Below, one piece after another: positions 11,207 through 23,000 of a stretch of DNA of 60,202 bases. The stretch is from Paulinella micropora (lineage: Eukaryota; Cercozoa; Imbricatea; Euglyphida). Location: assembly GCA_009731375.1 (NCBI GenBank), contig BJOX01000224.1, forward strand, positions 12,281 through 72,482. Reading direction: 5' to 3'. Below the pieces are notes generated by a model, which did not search any database, was not told where the DNA came from, and saw only the letters and a list, made by a program, of their open reading frames with translations. Every line of letters starts with the position of its first letter. Position 1 is the stretch's first letter. Made by a program: the position numbers and the translations under genes.

Positions 11207-11276
11207 GCACCGACGGGAATCGAACTGGCGACAGGGCCCAGATGGTAGAACTTGACCACTGGGCTATCACGGTGTC
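11205..11276 (-). tRNA. tRNA-like sequence (degenerate, possible SINE head)
   Basis: The minus strand has an acceptor stem with six of seven pairs (5' GACACCG with 3' CGGTGCC). It has a pol III A-box match (TAGCCCAGTGG) and a B-box match (AGTTCGATTCC). The T stem pairs poorly and the anticodon arm is unclear, so I do not assign an anticodon. It is probably a tRNA pseudogene or the tRNA-derived part of a short interspersed element; the adjoining repeat pair fits that. Confidence 0.4.
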
Positions 11277-11283
11277 AAAATGA

Positions 11284-11314
<31 letters not shown>

Positions 11315-11429
11315 TAGTAATAACAATAATAATAAACATATATGGAATTAACAAATATATATATGTATATATATATTAGATTAATCTGTTATGAAGTCAA
11401 AGTAAAGTTCTAGTTCAGTGAGGAACGAG

Positions 11430-12690
<1,261 letters not shown>

Positions 12691-12751
12691 ACTTCTGCGC
12701 TACTTCTGCTACTACGAAATTCTCAAGCCTGAAATTCGACGGGTCGTACCT

Positions 12752-12980
12752 GTGTCTTGGACTGCAGCTCAAGACTCTTGCTTTTTAATTTGGACACCAC
12801 ATCCTTCACCTCCTTCGAATACCATTCTGCGAGTGACTGGGAAAAAAACCTCCCAAAGTCCAAGGAGCTATCGAAAGGAGACTTGGGGAGGCTGATAGTG
12901 TTCCTCCTCTCAGGCACAGCCTCCCCACGAGTACTCTCTCGTGGTGAGGGCGCCGATGAGTCTGTTGGGTCTTGCATCAC
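12752..12980 (-). CDS. Putative first exon of an unknown minus-strand gene
   Basis: The frame runs from ATG at 12980. After a Ser/Pro-rich start it contains an amphipathic, probably coiled-coil stretch (FFSQSLAEWYSKEV, then Lys/Leu-rich heptads). It ends at a good donor (ACACAG|GTACGA) near 12751. It lies head-to-head with the eL20 gene (start 13191), so a shared promoter of about 210 bp is plausible. Downstream exons would fall within or beyond the microsatellites and I could not find them. Function unknown. Confidence 0.45.
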
Positions 12981-13190
12981 AAGAGAGTAATTCTACGTCA
13001 ACACCGAGCTTGAAATCAACCACACAAAAAAAAATCGGGTTCTGCGTACACTTGATCTAGAGTGGCACCCAAGACCATAGATAAAAATAATGTTACCGCA
13101 GCATTTCCTTTGCCTTTTCCCTGCCCTGGCCGGCCCTGTTTTGCCTCTGCGCCATCTTTGAAGGCATTTTTTCTTGGTTCTTTGGGTGTG

Positions 13191-13794
13191 ATGTCCGGTT
13201 GTTCGGTGCACTACTATGAGCTGGTGGGTCGTCGTAAGCCCACTGAGAAACTCCCGAAGCCCCAGATCTACCGCATGAAGATTTTCGCATCTAACCCAGT
13301 TGAGGCTCGTTCTCGCTTCTGGTACTACATGCGGAACCTTAAGCGGGTTACTTCACTTCCATTCTCTGTGCTGACACAACATGCCACCTGTTCAAACATT
13401 GCAGCTGCACATGGTTAAATAATCTGCAGAGGGACATTGCTGTTGTGTATTTATGCTTGTAGGTAAAGGCGGCGAACGGTGAGCTTCTATCTCAGCACGA
13501 GATCTTTGAGAAGAATCCTAACTCAGCCAAGAACTTCGGCATTTGGCTCAGGTGCTGTCAGTTTCTTGTAATAACGAAGGCTAGTGATGATCCGTTCTTG
13601 CAGGTACGACTCACGTTCGGGAACTCACAACATGTACAAGGAGTTTCGCAGCACTACCTTGGTCATTTGAACCTGTTTTGAGCTCAAATGTACCCCAATT
13701 CTCCTGCTGGTTATCAGGTTGGTGCAGTGGAGCAGATGTATCAGGAGATGGCTGCTCGGTTCTATCCTCCTCCTCCTCTTCCTCTTCCTCTGTT

Positions 13795-13839
<45 letters not shown>

Positions 13840-14009
13840 ATCTCTCTCTCTCGCTCTCTCTTTCTCTTTCTCTCTCTTTCTCGATCTCGCTCTCTCTCTC
13901 TCTCTCGATCTCTCTCTCTCGCTCTATCTCTCTCTCTCTCTTCTCTCTTCTCTCTCTCTCTCTCTCGATCTCTCTCTCGATCTCTCTCTCTCTCCCTCTC
14001 TCTCCCTCC

Positions 14010-14044
<35 letters not shown>

Positions 14045-14095
14045 ACACACACACTCACGCTCTCTCTCTCTCGATCTCTCTCTATCTGTCTCTCT

Positions 14096-14144
<49 letters not shown>

Positions 14145-14591
14145 NNNNNNNNNNNNNNNNNNNNNNNNNNNNNNNNNNNNNNNNNNNNNNNNNNNNNNNN
14201 NNNNNNNNNCCCCCCCCCCCCCCCCCCCCCCCGGGCCTGGCGCCCCGATGTGTGCGTGAGAAAGGAAAGGTGACGGGTGGGAGAAACAGATACAAGAAAA
14301 GAAAATCAGACGCATGACAAATGTAGAGAGAGAGAGAGAATCATAGGTAGATAGGCAGGTAGATAGGCAGGTAGGTAGATGGGTAGGTAGATGGGTAGGT
14401 AGGTAGGTAGGTGGGTAGGTAGATAGATAGATAGATAGATAGATAGACAGATAGATAAATAGATAAATAGATAGATAGATAAATAGATAGATAGATAGAT
14501 AGATGGATAAATATAGATAGATATAGATAGATATAGATAGATATAGATAGATAGATAGATAGATAGATTAGATAGATTAGATAGATTAGAT

Positions 14592-14627
<36 letters not shown>

Positions 14628-14691
14628 TTAGATAGATAAGATAGATAAGATAGATAAGTTAGATAAGATGATTACCTACCTACCTACCTAC

Positions 14692-14723
<32 letters not shown>

Positions 14724-14733
14724 TTATTTATCC

Positions 14734-14789
<56 letters not shown>

Positions 14790-16345
14790 GTCTGTCTGTC
14801 TGTCTATCCCAGCCCGCTACACAGTCGCAGATTGGTGGCAGGGTGGAATGGATGCGTATGTCTTCGGATATGTAGAGCTGATAGACCAAACATGTCTATC
14901 TATCTATCTATCTATCTATCCATCTATCGAAAGAAGGGAGAGAGAGAGAGAGAGGAGAAAAAGAAAGAAAGAAAGAAAGAAGAAAGAAAGTAAGAAAGAG
15001 AAGTTTGAGAAGGATAGATAGGTATAGATAGATAATTAGATAGATAATTAGATGGATAGATAGATAGACAGACAGACAGATAGATAGCCTCCCCTTTTCC
15101 CTTCCCTCACCTCTCTCTTTTGTCCTTCCTTTCTCTCTTTCTCCCTTCCTTCCTTCCTTTCTTTCTTTCTTTCTTTCTTTCTTGCTTGCTTGCTTGCTTG
15201 CTGGCTGGCTGGCTGGCTGCTGGCTGGCTGGCTGGCTTGCTTACTTGCTTTGCTTTTCTTTCTTTCTTTCTTTCTTTCTTTCCTTCCTTCCTTCCCTCTT
15301 TCTTCCTTTTTCTTTTCTGTCTTCCTCCTCTCTTTTTCTTCCTTTTTTTCTTTCTTCCTTCCTTCCTCTTTTTCTCTCTTTTTCTTTCCTCTACCCCCCC
15401 CTCCCCCTTTTTACCTTATCTTACCTTTCCCTTCTTTTCTTCTTACCTTTCCCTTCTTTTCTTTTCATTTGGTTTCGCTTCGCTTCTTTCTTTCTTTCTT
15501 TTTTTTTTTGTTGTTGTTGTTGTTGGTTCTTCCTTTCCGCCTTACATTTTCAGCCCTTTTCTCTTTTTTCTTTAATCCTCCTTCCTTATTACTTCATCCC
15601 CACTTTCCTAATTTCCTTCTTCAATCCTTTTTCGTCTTCTTTTCATCTTTTTTGTTCCCCTTTTCATATTTCATCTATCTTCCCTTATTCTGTTCTTTTC
15701 CTTGTTTCTTCTTCCGTCCCTCTTCTTGCTTTTCCCTTCTTCCTTTTTTCGTCTCCTTAAATTGACATACGTACATACATACATGCATACATAGCACAGA
15801 GGAAGAAAGTAAAAGGAGAAAGACGAAGAAGCGTTAAGAGGGAAGGACGGAAGAGAAAGAAAGAAGAAGAGAGAGGGAGAAGGAAGAAGCAATAAGGAAC
15901 AAAGAAGAAAGGAGGAAAGGAAATATTGTATCCCTCGCGCTTGATGATGTTATGCACATGCTATCAAGAACAGCTGTTGTTTGTTGGTGTGTATTTGTAT
16001 GTGTATGTGCATGTGTGTGCAGCCACCGCGCTCGCAAGCACTACATACAGATCATCCGCACCGCGGTCGTCAAGGTCTGCATTTTTGCACGCACGTTTTC
16101 AGAAAGCAATAAGTCTGTATGTATACTGATGCATGTAATTCAAGTGATTGTAAGGTATTGTAATGTAATGTAATGGGTGGCTGTGTTGTGTCCAGGGTGG
16201 AGACGTGAAGCGCCCCGCCCTGGTGCAGTACATCGATTCCAAGATCAAGTTCCAGCTGGTCCACCGAATCAGCCGGTACGCCTCTCTCCTCCTCCTCCTC
16301 CTCCTCCTCCTTCTCCTCTTCCTCCTGCTCCTCCTCTTCCTCGTT

Positions 16346-16380
<35 letters not shown>

Positions 16381-16410
16381 TTCTCTCTTTCTCTCTCTCT
16401 CTCTCTCCCT

Positions 16411-16469
<59 letters not shown>

Positions 16470-16753
16470 CTTCTCTTCTAGCCTTTGTGTGCTGTGCTTA
16501 CGCCATGTACATTTTTCGTATGCATGTGCTTCGTTTTTAGGAGTTGGTGAGTGCACGCACTTGCATTCATGTATCATATTGCAGTTGTTGCATGCGCATC
16601 TACGGAATATTTCATTTTGTTGCACGTCAACTTTAAGGGAGGAGTAGTCATTAGTCGTGGTCTGTAATATCTGTAATTGTGCGTCTTGTCAGGGCCTCAC
16701 ACAAGCGCCACAGGGCTACTTTCAAGGCTGTCAAGCCCGTTACCTTCTTCTAA
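13191..16753 (+). CDS. RPL18A: 60S ribosomal protein L18a (eL20), seven exons
   Basis: Exons are 13191-13346, 13463-13551, 13604-13661, 13718-13758, 16023-16074, 16196-16275 and 16693-16753. All introns are GT-AG and reading phase is kept throughout. They give 178 residues, the usual length for eL20. Family signatures include [41 protein letters not shown]-like [57 protein letters not shown] and the terminal FF. eL20 is a structural protein of the large cytosolic ribosomal subunit. The 14-residue N-terminus before ELVGRR is lineage-specific. Intron 4 is 2.26 kb and contains nearly all the microsatellites and the 14145-14209 gap. Confidence 0.97.
13785..14095. repeat. (CT)n microsatellite in eL20 intron 4
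   Basis: CT repeat with GAT and CAC interruptions. Long Ser/Leu or Arg/Glu open frames here are repeat artefacts. Confidence 0.97.
14096..14232. repeat. Poly-C tract with assembly gap
   Basis: C homopolymer on both sides of the N run 14145-14209. The true length is unknown. Confidence 0.95.
14340..14812. repeat. (GATA)n followed by inverted (CTAT)n
   Basis: A 320-bp GATA/GGTA tract (to about 14667) is followed at once by a CTAT/CTAC tract of about 140 bp, its reverse complement. Together they form a long imperfect inverted repeat within eL20 intron 4. Confidence 0.93.
15120..15760. repeat. Pyrimidine-rich TTTC/TTCC tract
   Basis: CTTT, CTTG, CTGG and CTTC repeats, still inside eL20 intron 4. 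No coding evidence. Confidence 0.93.
16280..16470. repeat. (CTC)n and (CT)n tract in eL20 intron 6
   Basis: CTCCTC then CT repeats immediately after the donor at 16276. Confidence 0.95.
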
Positions 16754-17165
16754 GCGCACTGCTTCAACTTGCGAACATAATGACCCAACAGGATTAAATT
16801 GAAGTGCCTTTGATCCTTAAGTGATCAGTACTGATAGATGTTTTGAATCTAAGTAGGTAATAATCTATTAATACTACTCTTAGAATGTGGACTGCTCAGA
16901 GGTGCTCTCTGCCGGTTTATTCGTCTCCCAGGCGTCCCGGGTCAACTCCAATGGACAATGGCCTTCGCAATGCTAGCAGTCAACAAACTGCAACCGGGGC
17001 GTACCCCTCTCACCAGTAGTCACTTCTGTTACAATAGTACGATATTTAATAACCGATAACTGTCCTAACGATATGAAGACTGAGGAACATTGGACAAATT
17101 AATTAGATCCTAGTCGACTACAGCATAACCATACAGTTACTGTATCTTCACTCTTAGTAGTTAAT
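16754..17165. other. 3' flank of eL20, no gene seen
   Basis: About 410 bp downstream of the eL20 stop. It presumably includes its 3' UTR. Nothing else is recognisable. Confidence 0.5.
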
Positions 17166-17441
17166 ATTGCTGTTGACATTCAAGACAACAAAAAAAATTG
17201 ATTTTTCTGTTTTGGTTGGAATTTCAGTTTTGGTTGGAATTTTGATTTTGGGTGAAAATTTGAATTTTTCAAATTAACGGCTATATTCGTCCGCAAAATA
17301 TCGTAAATTTTCGCGAAATGTTACCGTTAAATTTGAAAATTTGAATTTTTGTCACAAAAATGAAAAACTGTCACAAAAATGAAAATCTGACACAAAAATG
17401 AAAAACTAATTTTTGTTGTTGTCTTGAATGTCAACAGCAAT
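17166..17441. mobile_element. MITE copy 2 (276 bp)
   Basis: Near identical to 5522-5797, same length and same perfect terminal inverted repeats. I see no clean 4-bp target duplication here; flanks are TTAAT and ACTTA. Confidence 0.9.
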
Positions 17442-17936
17442 ACTTAGTAATTATTCCTCAGTGTATTACCATATTTTCTGGTACTGGTCGCGAATTGCCT
17501 TTATGTTCATATATTACCAATTTGGTGAGGTTGGTTTCCTTTTTGATTCTTTTGAATCTCAGTGTGACTCAGTAAAATGCTGGTAGACAACTGGGATCCC
17601 GGAGCCTCCGGTTGACAGGCTAGTTTTCCTACCCTGACCTTCAAATTTGTCTATCGGGTTATCAGCCTTGTGGCTTTCCCCTGCAAGGAGCCTAACTGAA
17701 GAAGGAGGTAGGAAAATGAGAAGAAGCCTGCGTGACGTTCGAAGTGGCTGACTGTGGCTACGAAAGTGAGAGCTGTCGTCTGCCCGCAGAAGGGCCACAG
17801 CGCATCGGTCTGTGTCTCTGCCAAAGAAGCACAACAGCAGGCAAATTGGCAGCAAGACATGTTTGGTTGCTGCGGAGTTTGTGAATCATTGGGAAATCCG
17901 ATAGTAAGGGTGGCTAATTTTGGCGGGACTGTGAAT
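17442..17936. other. Flank of the gypsy complex, no gene seen
   Basis: Short overlapping open frames only. This is host sequence into which element G2 appears to have inserted. Confidence 0.4.
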
Positions 17937-17961
17937 TATCAGACTGAGCACCTTAACGACC
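17937..17961 (+). repeat. Left 25 bp of the G2 5' LTR, cut by G1
   Basis: TATCAGACTGAGCACCTTAA plus CGACC matches the start of the G2 3' LTR at 37053. The match breaks exactly at the G1 LTR and resumes at 29563 with GACC duplicated. Confidence 0.88.
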
Positions 17962-18454
17962 TGTAATGCCCCCAACGATAGCTCGTAAAAAGTCGGTAAT
18001 ACAACCAAACACAGTCCTCAAGAATGAGAATGATGTCTCGTTGTATTAGCTCAGTGAAGCCAAAAAGGAAAACGGCAACAGACCAGGAATAAAATGGCAT
18101 CAGGTCCAATCCGGACAAATAATACTGAAAAACAAGCTGGTGCACCTGTCACCAGGAAAAGGTATTTTTTACCGGCTATCCGGGGGGTGATGCCTACAGT
18201 ACCCCCTCCCGATTTTATGACGGAAATAGCATTTTCGTCATACACCTTCTGATTTCTTTCTGCAAATAGTATGCGCTATGGAGTCATGCCACACAGCGCA
18301 TCGACCCACGGATAGACGCTAAAAGACGATAAATATATCCTCATACGGCACGTCAAAGCGGATTCTCTAGCCTTTCTTGTAAATTTTGAACTCCTTCCCC
18401 TCAATTTTTTTTTTTTTTTTTTTTTTTGCAGTATGTCAAGAACAAACGTACTAT
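17962..18454 (-). repeat. Extra LTR + 3'-UTR unit 1 of G1
   Basis: LTR at 17962-18198 followed by 256 bp of element 3' UTR, including the polypurine tract and a poly-T run. The period is exactly 493 bp, the same as the next unit. Confidence 0.95.
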
Positions 18455-18947
18455 TGTAATGCCCCCAACGATAGCTCGTAAAAAGTCGGTAATACAACCA
18501 AACACAGTCCTCAAGAATGAGAATGATGTCTCGTTGTATTAGCTCAGTGAAGCCAAAAAGGAAAACGGCAACAGACCAGGAATAAAATGGCATCAGGTCC
18601 AATCCGGACAAATAATACTGAAAAACAAGCTGGTGCACCTGTCACCAGGAAAAGGTATTTTTTACCGGCTATCCGGGGGGTGATGCCTACAGTACCCCCT
18701 CCCGATTTTATGACGGAAATAGCATTTTCGTCATACACCTTCTGATTTCTTTCTGCAAATAGTATGCGCTATGGAGTCATGCCACACAGCGCATCGACCC
18801 ACGGATAGACGCTAAAAGACGATAAATATATCCTCATACGGCACGTCAAAGCGGATTCTCTAGCCTTTCTTGTAAATTTTGAACTCCTTCCCCTCAATTT
18901 TTTTTTTTTTTTTTTTTTTTGCAGTATGTCAAGAACAAACGTACTAT
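18455..18947 (-). repeat. Extra LTR + 3'-UTR unit 2 of G1
   Basis: LTR at 18455-18691 plus the same 256 bp. It ends with the junction GTACTAT|TGTAATG, shared with unit 1 and not with the third, element-attached copy. Confidence 0.95.
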
Positions 18948-19184
18948 TGTAATGCCCCCAACGATAGCTCGTAAAAAGTCGGTAATACAACCAAACACAG
19001 TCCTCAAGAATGAGAATGATGTCTCGTTGTATTAGCTCAGTGAAGCCAAAAAGGAAAACGGCAACAGACCAGGAATAAAATGGCATCAGGTCCAATCCGG
19101 ACAAATAATACTGAAAAACAAGCTGGTGCACCTGTCACCAGGAAAAGGTATTTTTTACCGGCTATCCGGGGGGTGATGCCTACA
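18948..19184 (-). repeat. G1 3' LTR (innermost copy)
   Basis: 237 bp, TG...CA ends, identical in form to the 5' LTR. Its neighbour at 19185 is the polypurine tract, so this is the copy joined to the element body. Confidence 0.95.
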
Positions 19185-19197
19185 GTACCCCCTCCCG
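19185..19197 (-). other. G1 polypurine tract
   Basis: The minus strand reads CGGGAGGGGGTAC directly before the LTR terminus TGTAGGC. This is the expected plus-strand DNA priming site. Confidence 0.88.
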
Positions 19198-20028
19198 ATT
19201 TTATGACGGAAATAGCATTTTCGTCATACACCTTCTGATTTCTTTCTGCAAATAGTATGCGCTATGGAGTCATGCCACACAGCGCATCGACCCACGGATA
19301 GACGCTAAAAGACGATAAATATATCCTCATACGGCACGTCAAAGCGGATTCTCTAGCCTTTCTTGTAAATTTTGAACTCCTTCCCCTCAATTTTTTTTTT
19401 TTTTTTTTTTTTTTGCAATATGTCCGATCAAGAACAAACGTACGATTAATAAAAAATACAAGCAACGTGGTGCTGTAGTACGATTCCCCCTTTGATCTCC
19501 TTCTTCTTCTTATCATTATCATTATTATTATTATTATTCACAGGGAGATCGTAAGTACATTGTCTTTTTTAATGACATACCCTTGTATAAGGCGGATATC
19601 CTATGATATAGTATTAGGGGGCCAGTCCTAATAGCTATATCCGAAGTCGAGGTGTATGTACCCGACCCTGCGATATACCGACACAAGTAGAGATTGACCG
19701 TGCTCAGGTACGACAGTATATAATCTATCGTAAAAAATAATTTAATGAAAGTTTCAGAGAACATTTCATTTTCGAGAACATCATCCCAGGACTTGGAAAG
19801 GGTCATACCCGGGAACACCATCGCTCAATACACTAGCGATCCCCGTATACGGTGTAGTATCATCGTCGATCGACCTTTCGCACTCGTATGTTGCGATCGA
19901 ATGCCAAGTTATATCACTGAGTCTTTTTAATATTCATATTGATAACTGATGATGCATGATCAAATCATGATACGCCGTGGGCAATCAATCAGTTTATTTG
20001 AGACGCATAAAGAAAAATAGTTTCTTTG
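19198..20028 (-). other. G1 3' untranslated region
   Basis: Between the pol stop and the polypurine tract. It contains a poly-T (poly-A in element sense) run near 19390-19414 and no supported gene. A variant of its distal part is copied in units 1 and 2. Confidence 0.7.
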
Positions 20029-23000
20029 TCACTGCCTTCGTCGTCTGGCGCGGATTTCTTTGCCTGGTGGAGGACCACCAACAAAAGTCAGATCGAACTT
20101 TGACTGTTCGAGAATGTCCCAGATCTTATTAGGGATTCCGCCCAACGATAATTCAAAAGGGACATCAAGCACTCCTCTTGGCAGTGTCTGAATGGTCCAC
20201 GCAGTGTAATCCTTGTCTCTGGGAGTAATTGTATCATCCCATGTCTCGAGACTTTTTGCGTCTTTATATACTGGCAGATAATGTCTTGCCTTTGGATCCT
20301 CAACCGGGTCCATACTTCTCCAGAACTGGAGTATCGGTTGTACTATCTTTGCGGCTGATGATATTTTGAGTGTCCGTGTGACACGCATCTGTCGTGGGAC
20401 CGCCACGACCCGCATCAAGTATAAGTCTGAGAGAGTGTCATCAGCGACATGTTGTTCCGCTGGTCTCATCAGATAGAAAACATTTTTCACCCATGCGATG
20501 GTTGCTATCGCATCGCCTTCCTTCCATCGCTCATGGACAATCTCAACGTTGCCCGCGTTTGGGTCAGTGTCCGTCCCCTCCTCCTCCTGGTGGACGTCCT
20601 TTGATCTCATCGACCTCATCGCCTTCCTCGGTTGGTCGTTGATAAGATCATTCCGCGCTCTCCTTAGCTGCGCCTCTGTGATCTTCTCCTTCTTTCCGCT
20701 ATGCTCTCGCGGAGACTTGGACTGAGTCCCCACCGCGCTTATGCGGTCAGTCTTCTCCTTGCTGTCCACCTCACTCTCCTCCTTCTCAGCTATCGGTGCC
20801 CGATAAGCATCGTCTTGGTCTATGCCAGCCTCCTTGTGGATGGGCGGCACCTCTTTGAAATCATCCTTCATCCGTTTTAACGCCTCCTCAACGGATTCAT
20901 CTTCCAGTAAGAAGGGATCATACTTAATCAGCCTTCTTACATTCACAATTTGCACCTTCCCTCTACCCCTGATCTTGTAATTCAGAGGTCCCGTCTGTTC
21001 CATAATCTGATAAGGTCCTTTCCAGTGAGTGAACAGCTTAGAGCTGACTCCCTTCGGGACTTGAGGATGGTACAATAGTACAATATCCCCGACCTGGAAC
21101 TTGATCTGATCCAAGTGCGCTTGTCGCACCCCTTCAGCATCAGTCTTTCGGCGCTCCGCCTCTCTATGCGCCCTGACTATTTGTTCCGCCTCCATCTTCA
21201 CTCTAAGTCTCATCCCAAACAACTCATCCGCATCCGCCCAAGTGTCTTTTGGGTGAAGGAGCGAAGTCGGGATATCAGGCTCACGCCCATATACTAACTG
21301 ATATGGCGAGATTGAGCTCTTCGAGCCTCCTAACGCCGTAGAGGGTAGACAGTTCATTGCAAACGCAAATGATGGTGCTGCCTCGACCCATGCTCTTTGA
21401 TTCTCCTTCTTCGTGCAATACATCTTTAGCGAGGCTTTGAGGGGTCTGTGTACCCGCTCGATTTTCCCATTTGCTCGCGGGTTATAGGCAGTAACATATT
21501 GCCATTTCATCCCGTAATACTTAGATAGTTTGTCGATGACCTCGTTATTAAAGTCCGAGCCTCGATCAGAACATATCTTTCTTGGTACTCCGATCTGTGA
21601 GATGATCCTATCGATCAGCGCCTCGGCCGTCGTCTTGCCGGTAACGTCTTTGACAGGGATGATCCACACATAGTTGGTGGCTCTGTCAATAGCCGTAAGG
21701 AGGTATTTGTAACCATCCTTCGATTCTGGGAAAGGTCCCACATGATCAATGTGTATAAACTCAAACATCCCCGCATGAAGAGGAAATTCGCCAATCAGGC
21801 CGAAATTTGCCTTCAGTGGTGTTTTGTTTATCTTGCACGGGATGCATGCATCCACCGCCTGATCTATCTCCTCCTTCATCTTCTTCCACCAGAATCGCCT
21901 CGCTACGAACATATGAGTTCGTTGTCGACCCGGATGCGCCAAAAGTGGGCAATTGTGGGCTGCGACAAATATAAATCGTCTCAGACTCTCCGGTACCCAA
22001 AGGGTCCATTTGTCCGGCTGTGACGCATAGCGACCGTGAAGGCCCTTGTACCACAGTAGACCATCTCTCCATCCCATCTCCTTCATCTGATCTTTGATCG
22101 CTTTCGTCATCCGTAGCTCATCCGGGTTCTGATATAACTGTATCAGTTCTTTAAACTCCGGATCTTGAGCCTGTTGTTGCCTCCATGCGGTAGGCGAGGC
22201 TATATGGATAGTACCATCTTCTAGCCGTACCCCGATTCTTTCCGGGTCATCGTCTAGGTCACTTCTCCGCTCTTGAGGAGGCTCCGCATAAACTTCCTGC
22301 GTCTCCTCTTCCTCTCTTATGTTCGCCTTCGCATTCTCATATACCTCATAGGACCACTCAGCGTCCTCCTGGGTATGTAGCTCACAACATATCCCGTGAT
22401 CCGGGCCTTGTGGACTGTACCGTAGACCTGTGCGGTCATATCGGACTCCACTCGCCATCTCCATCGCCTCAATGTGGCTGACCTCATACACCTTGTCAGT
22501 GGACAAGTCTTCCATCTCCACCGTGGACACCAACGCCGATACTTCTGAGTTAAACTCTAGCCTAGAGAGGCTATCAGCGACCACATTTCGCTTTCCCGGT
22601 AGATGGACCATTGTAAAATCGAAACAAGACAAGAACGCTTGCCACCGCGCCAGCCGTCCCGTCTGTTCATGATTCATCAACCATAACAGGTTATGATGAT
22701 CAGTTCTGACAGTAAATTGAGGTCCTCCCCACAAATACTCTCTGAGCCTCTTGAGGGCCCATACTACCGCCAACGCCTCTCTTTGCCTTGTGCAATAGTT
22801 TCTCTCCGCCGCACACAACTTCCTACTAATAAACATGATTGGGCGTAATTTCTTCTCCTCATCCTCTTGTTGTAATACAGCCCCAATCGCAAACTTAGAT
22901 GCGTCTGTATCGACTACGAATTGTTTCGTAAAGTCGGGCATCGTTAACACCAGTCCTCCGTCTTTCGGGTCTTTGTAAATGAGATCTTTGAGCGCATGAA

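Noticed and set aside
13678-14317. Three overlapping Ser/Leu/Pro-rich frames and antisense Arg/Glu frames
   Set aside because: They lie in eL20 intron 4 CT and C repeats, and include N.
17962-19430. Tandem 493-bp repeats as a CRISPR array or satellite
   Set aside because: Units are LTR plus 3' UTR of G1, not short repeats with unique spacers, and the host is eukaryotic.
18276-19522. Repeated 120-residue minus-strand ORF (MHQLVFQYYLSG...)
   Set aside because: It is the G1 LTR and 3' UTR read through; it repeats only because the LTR unit is triplicated. No evidence of translation.
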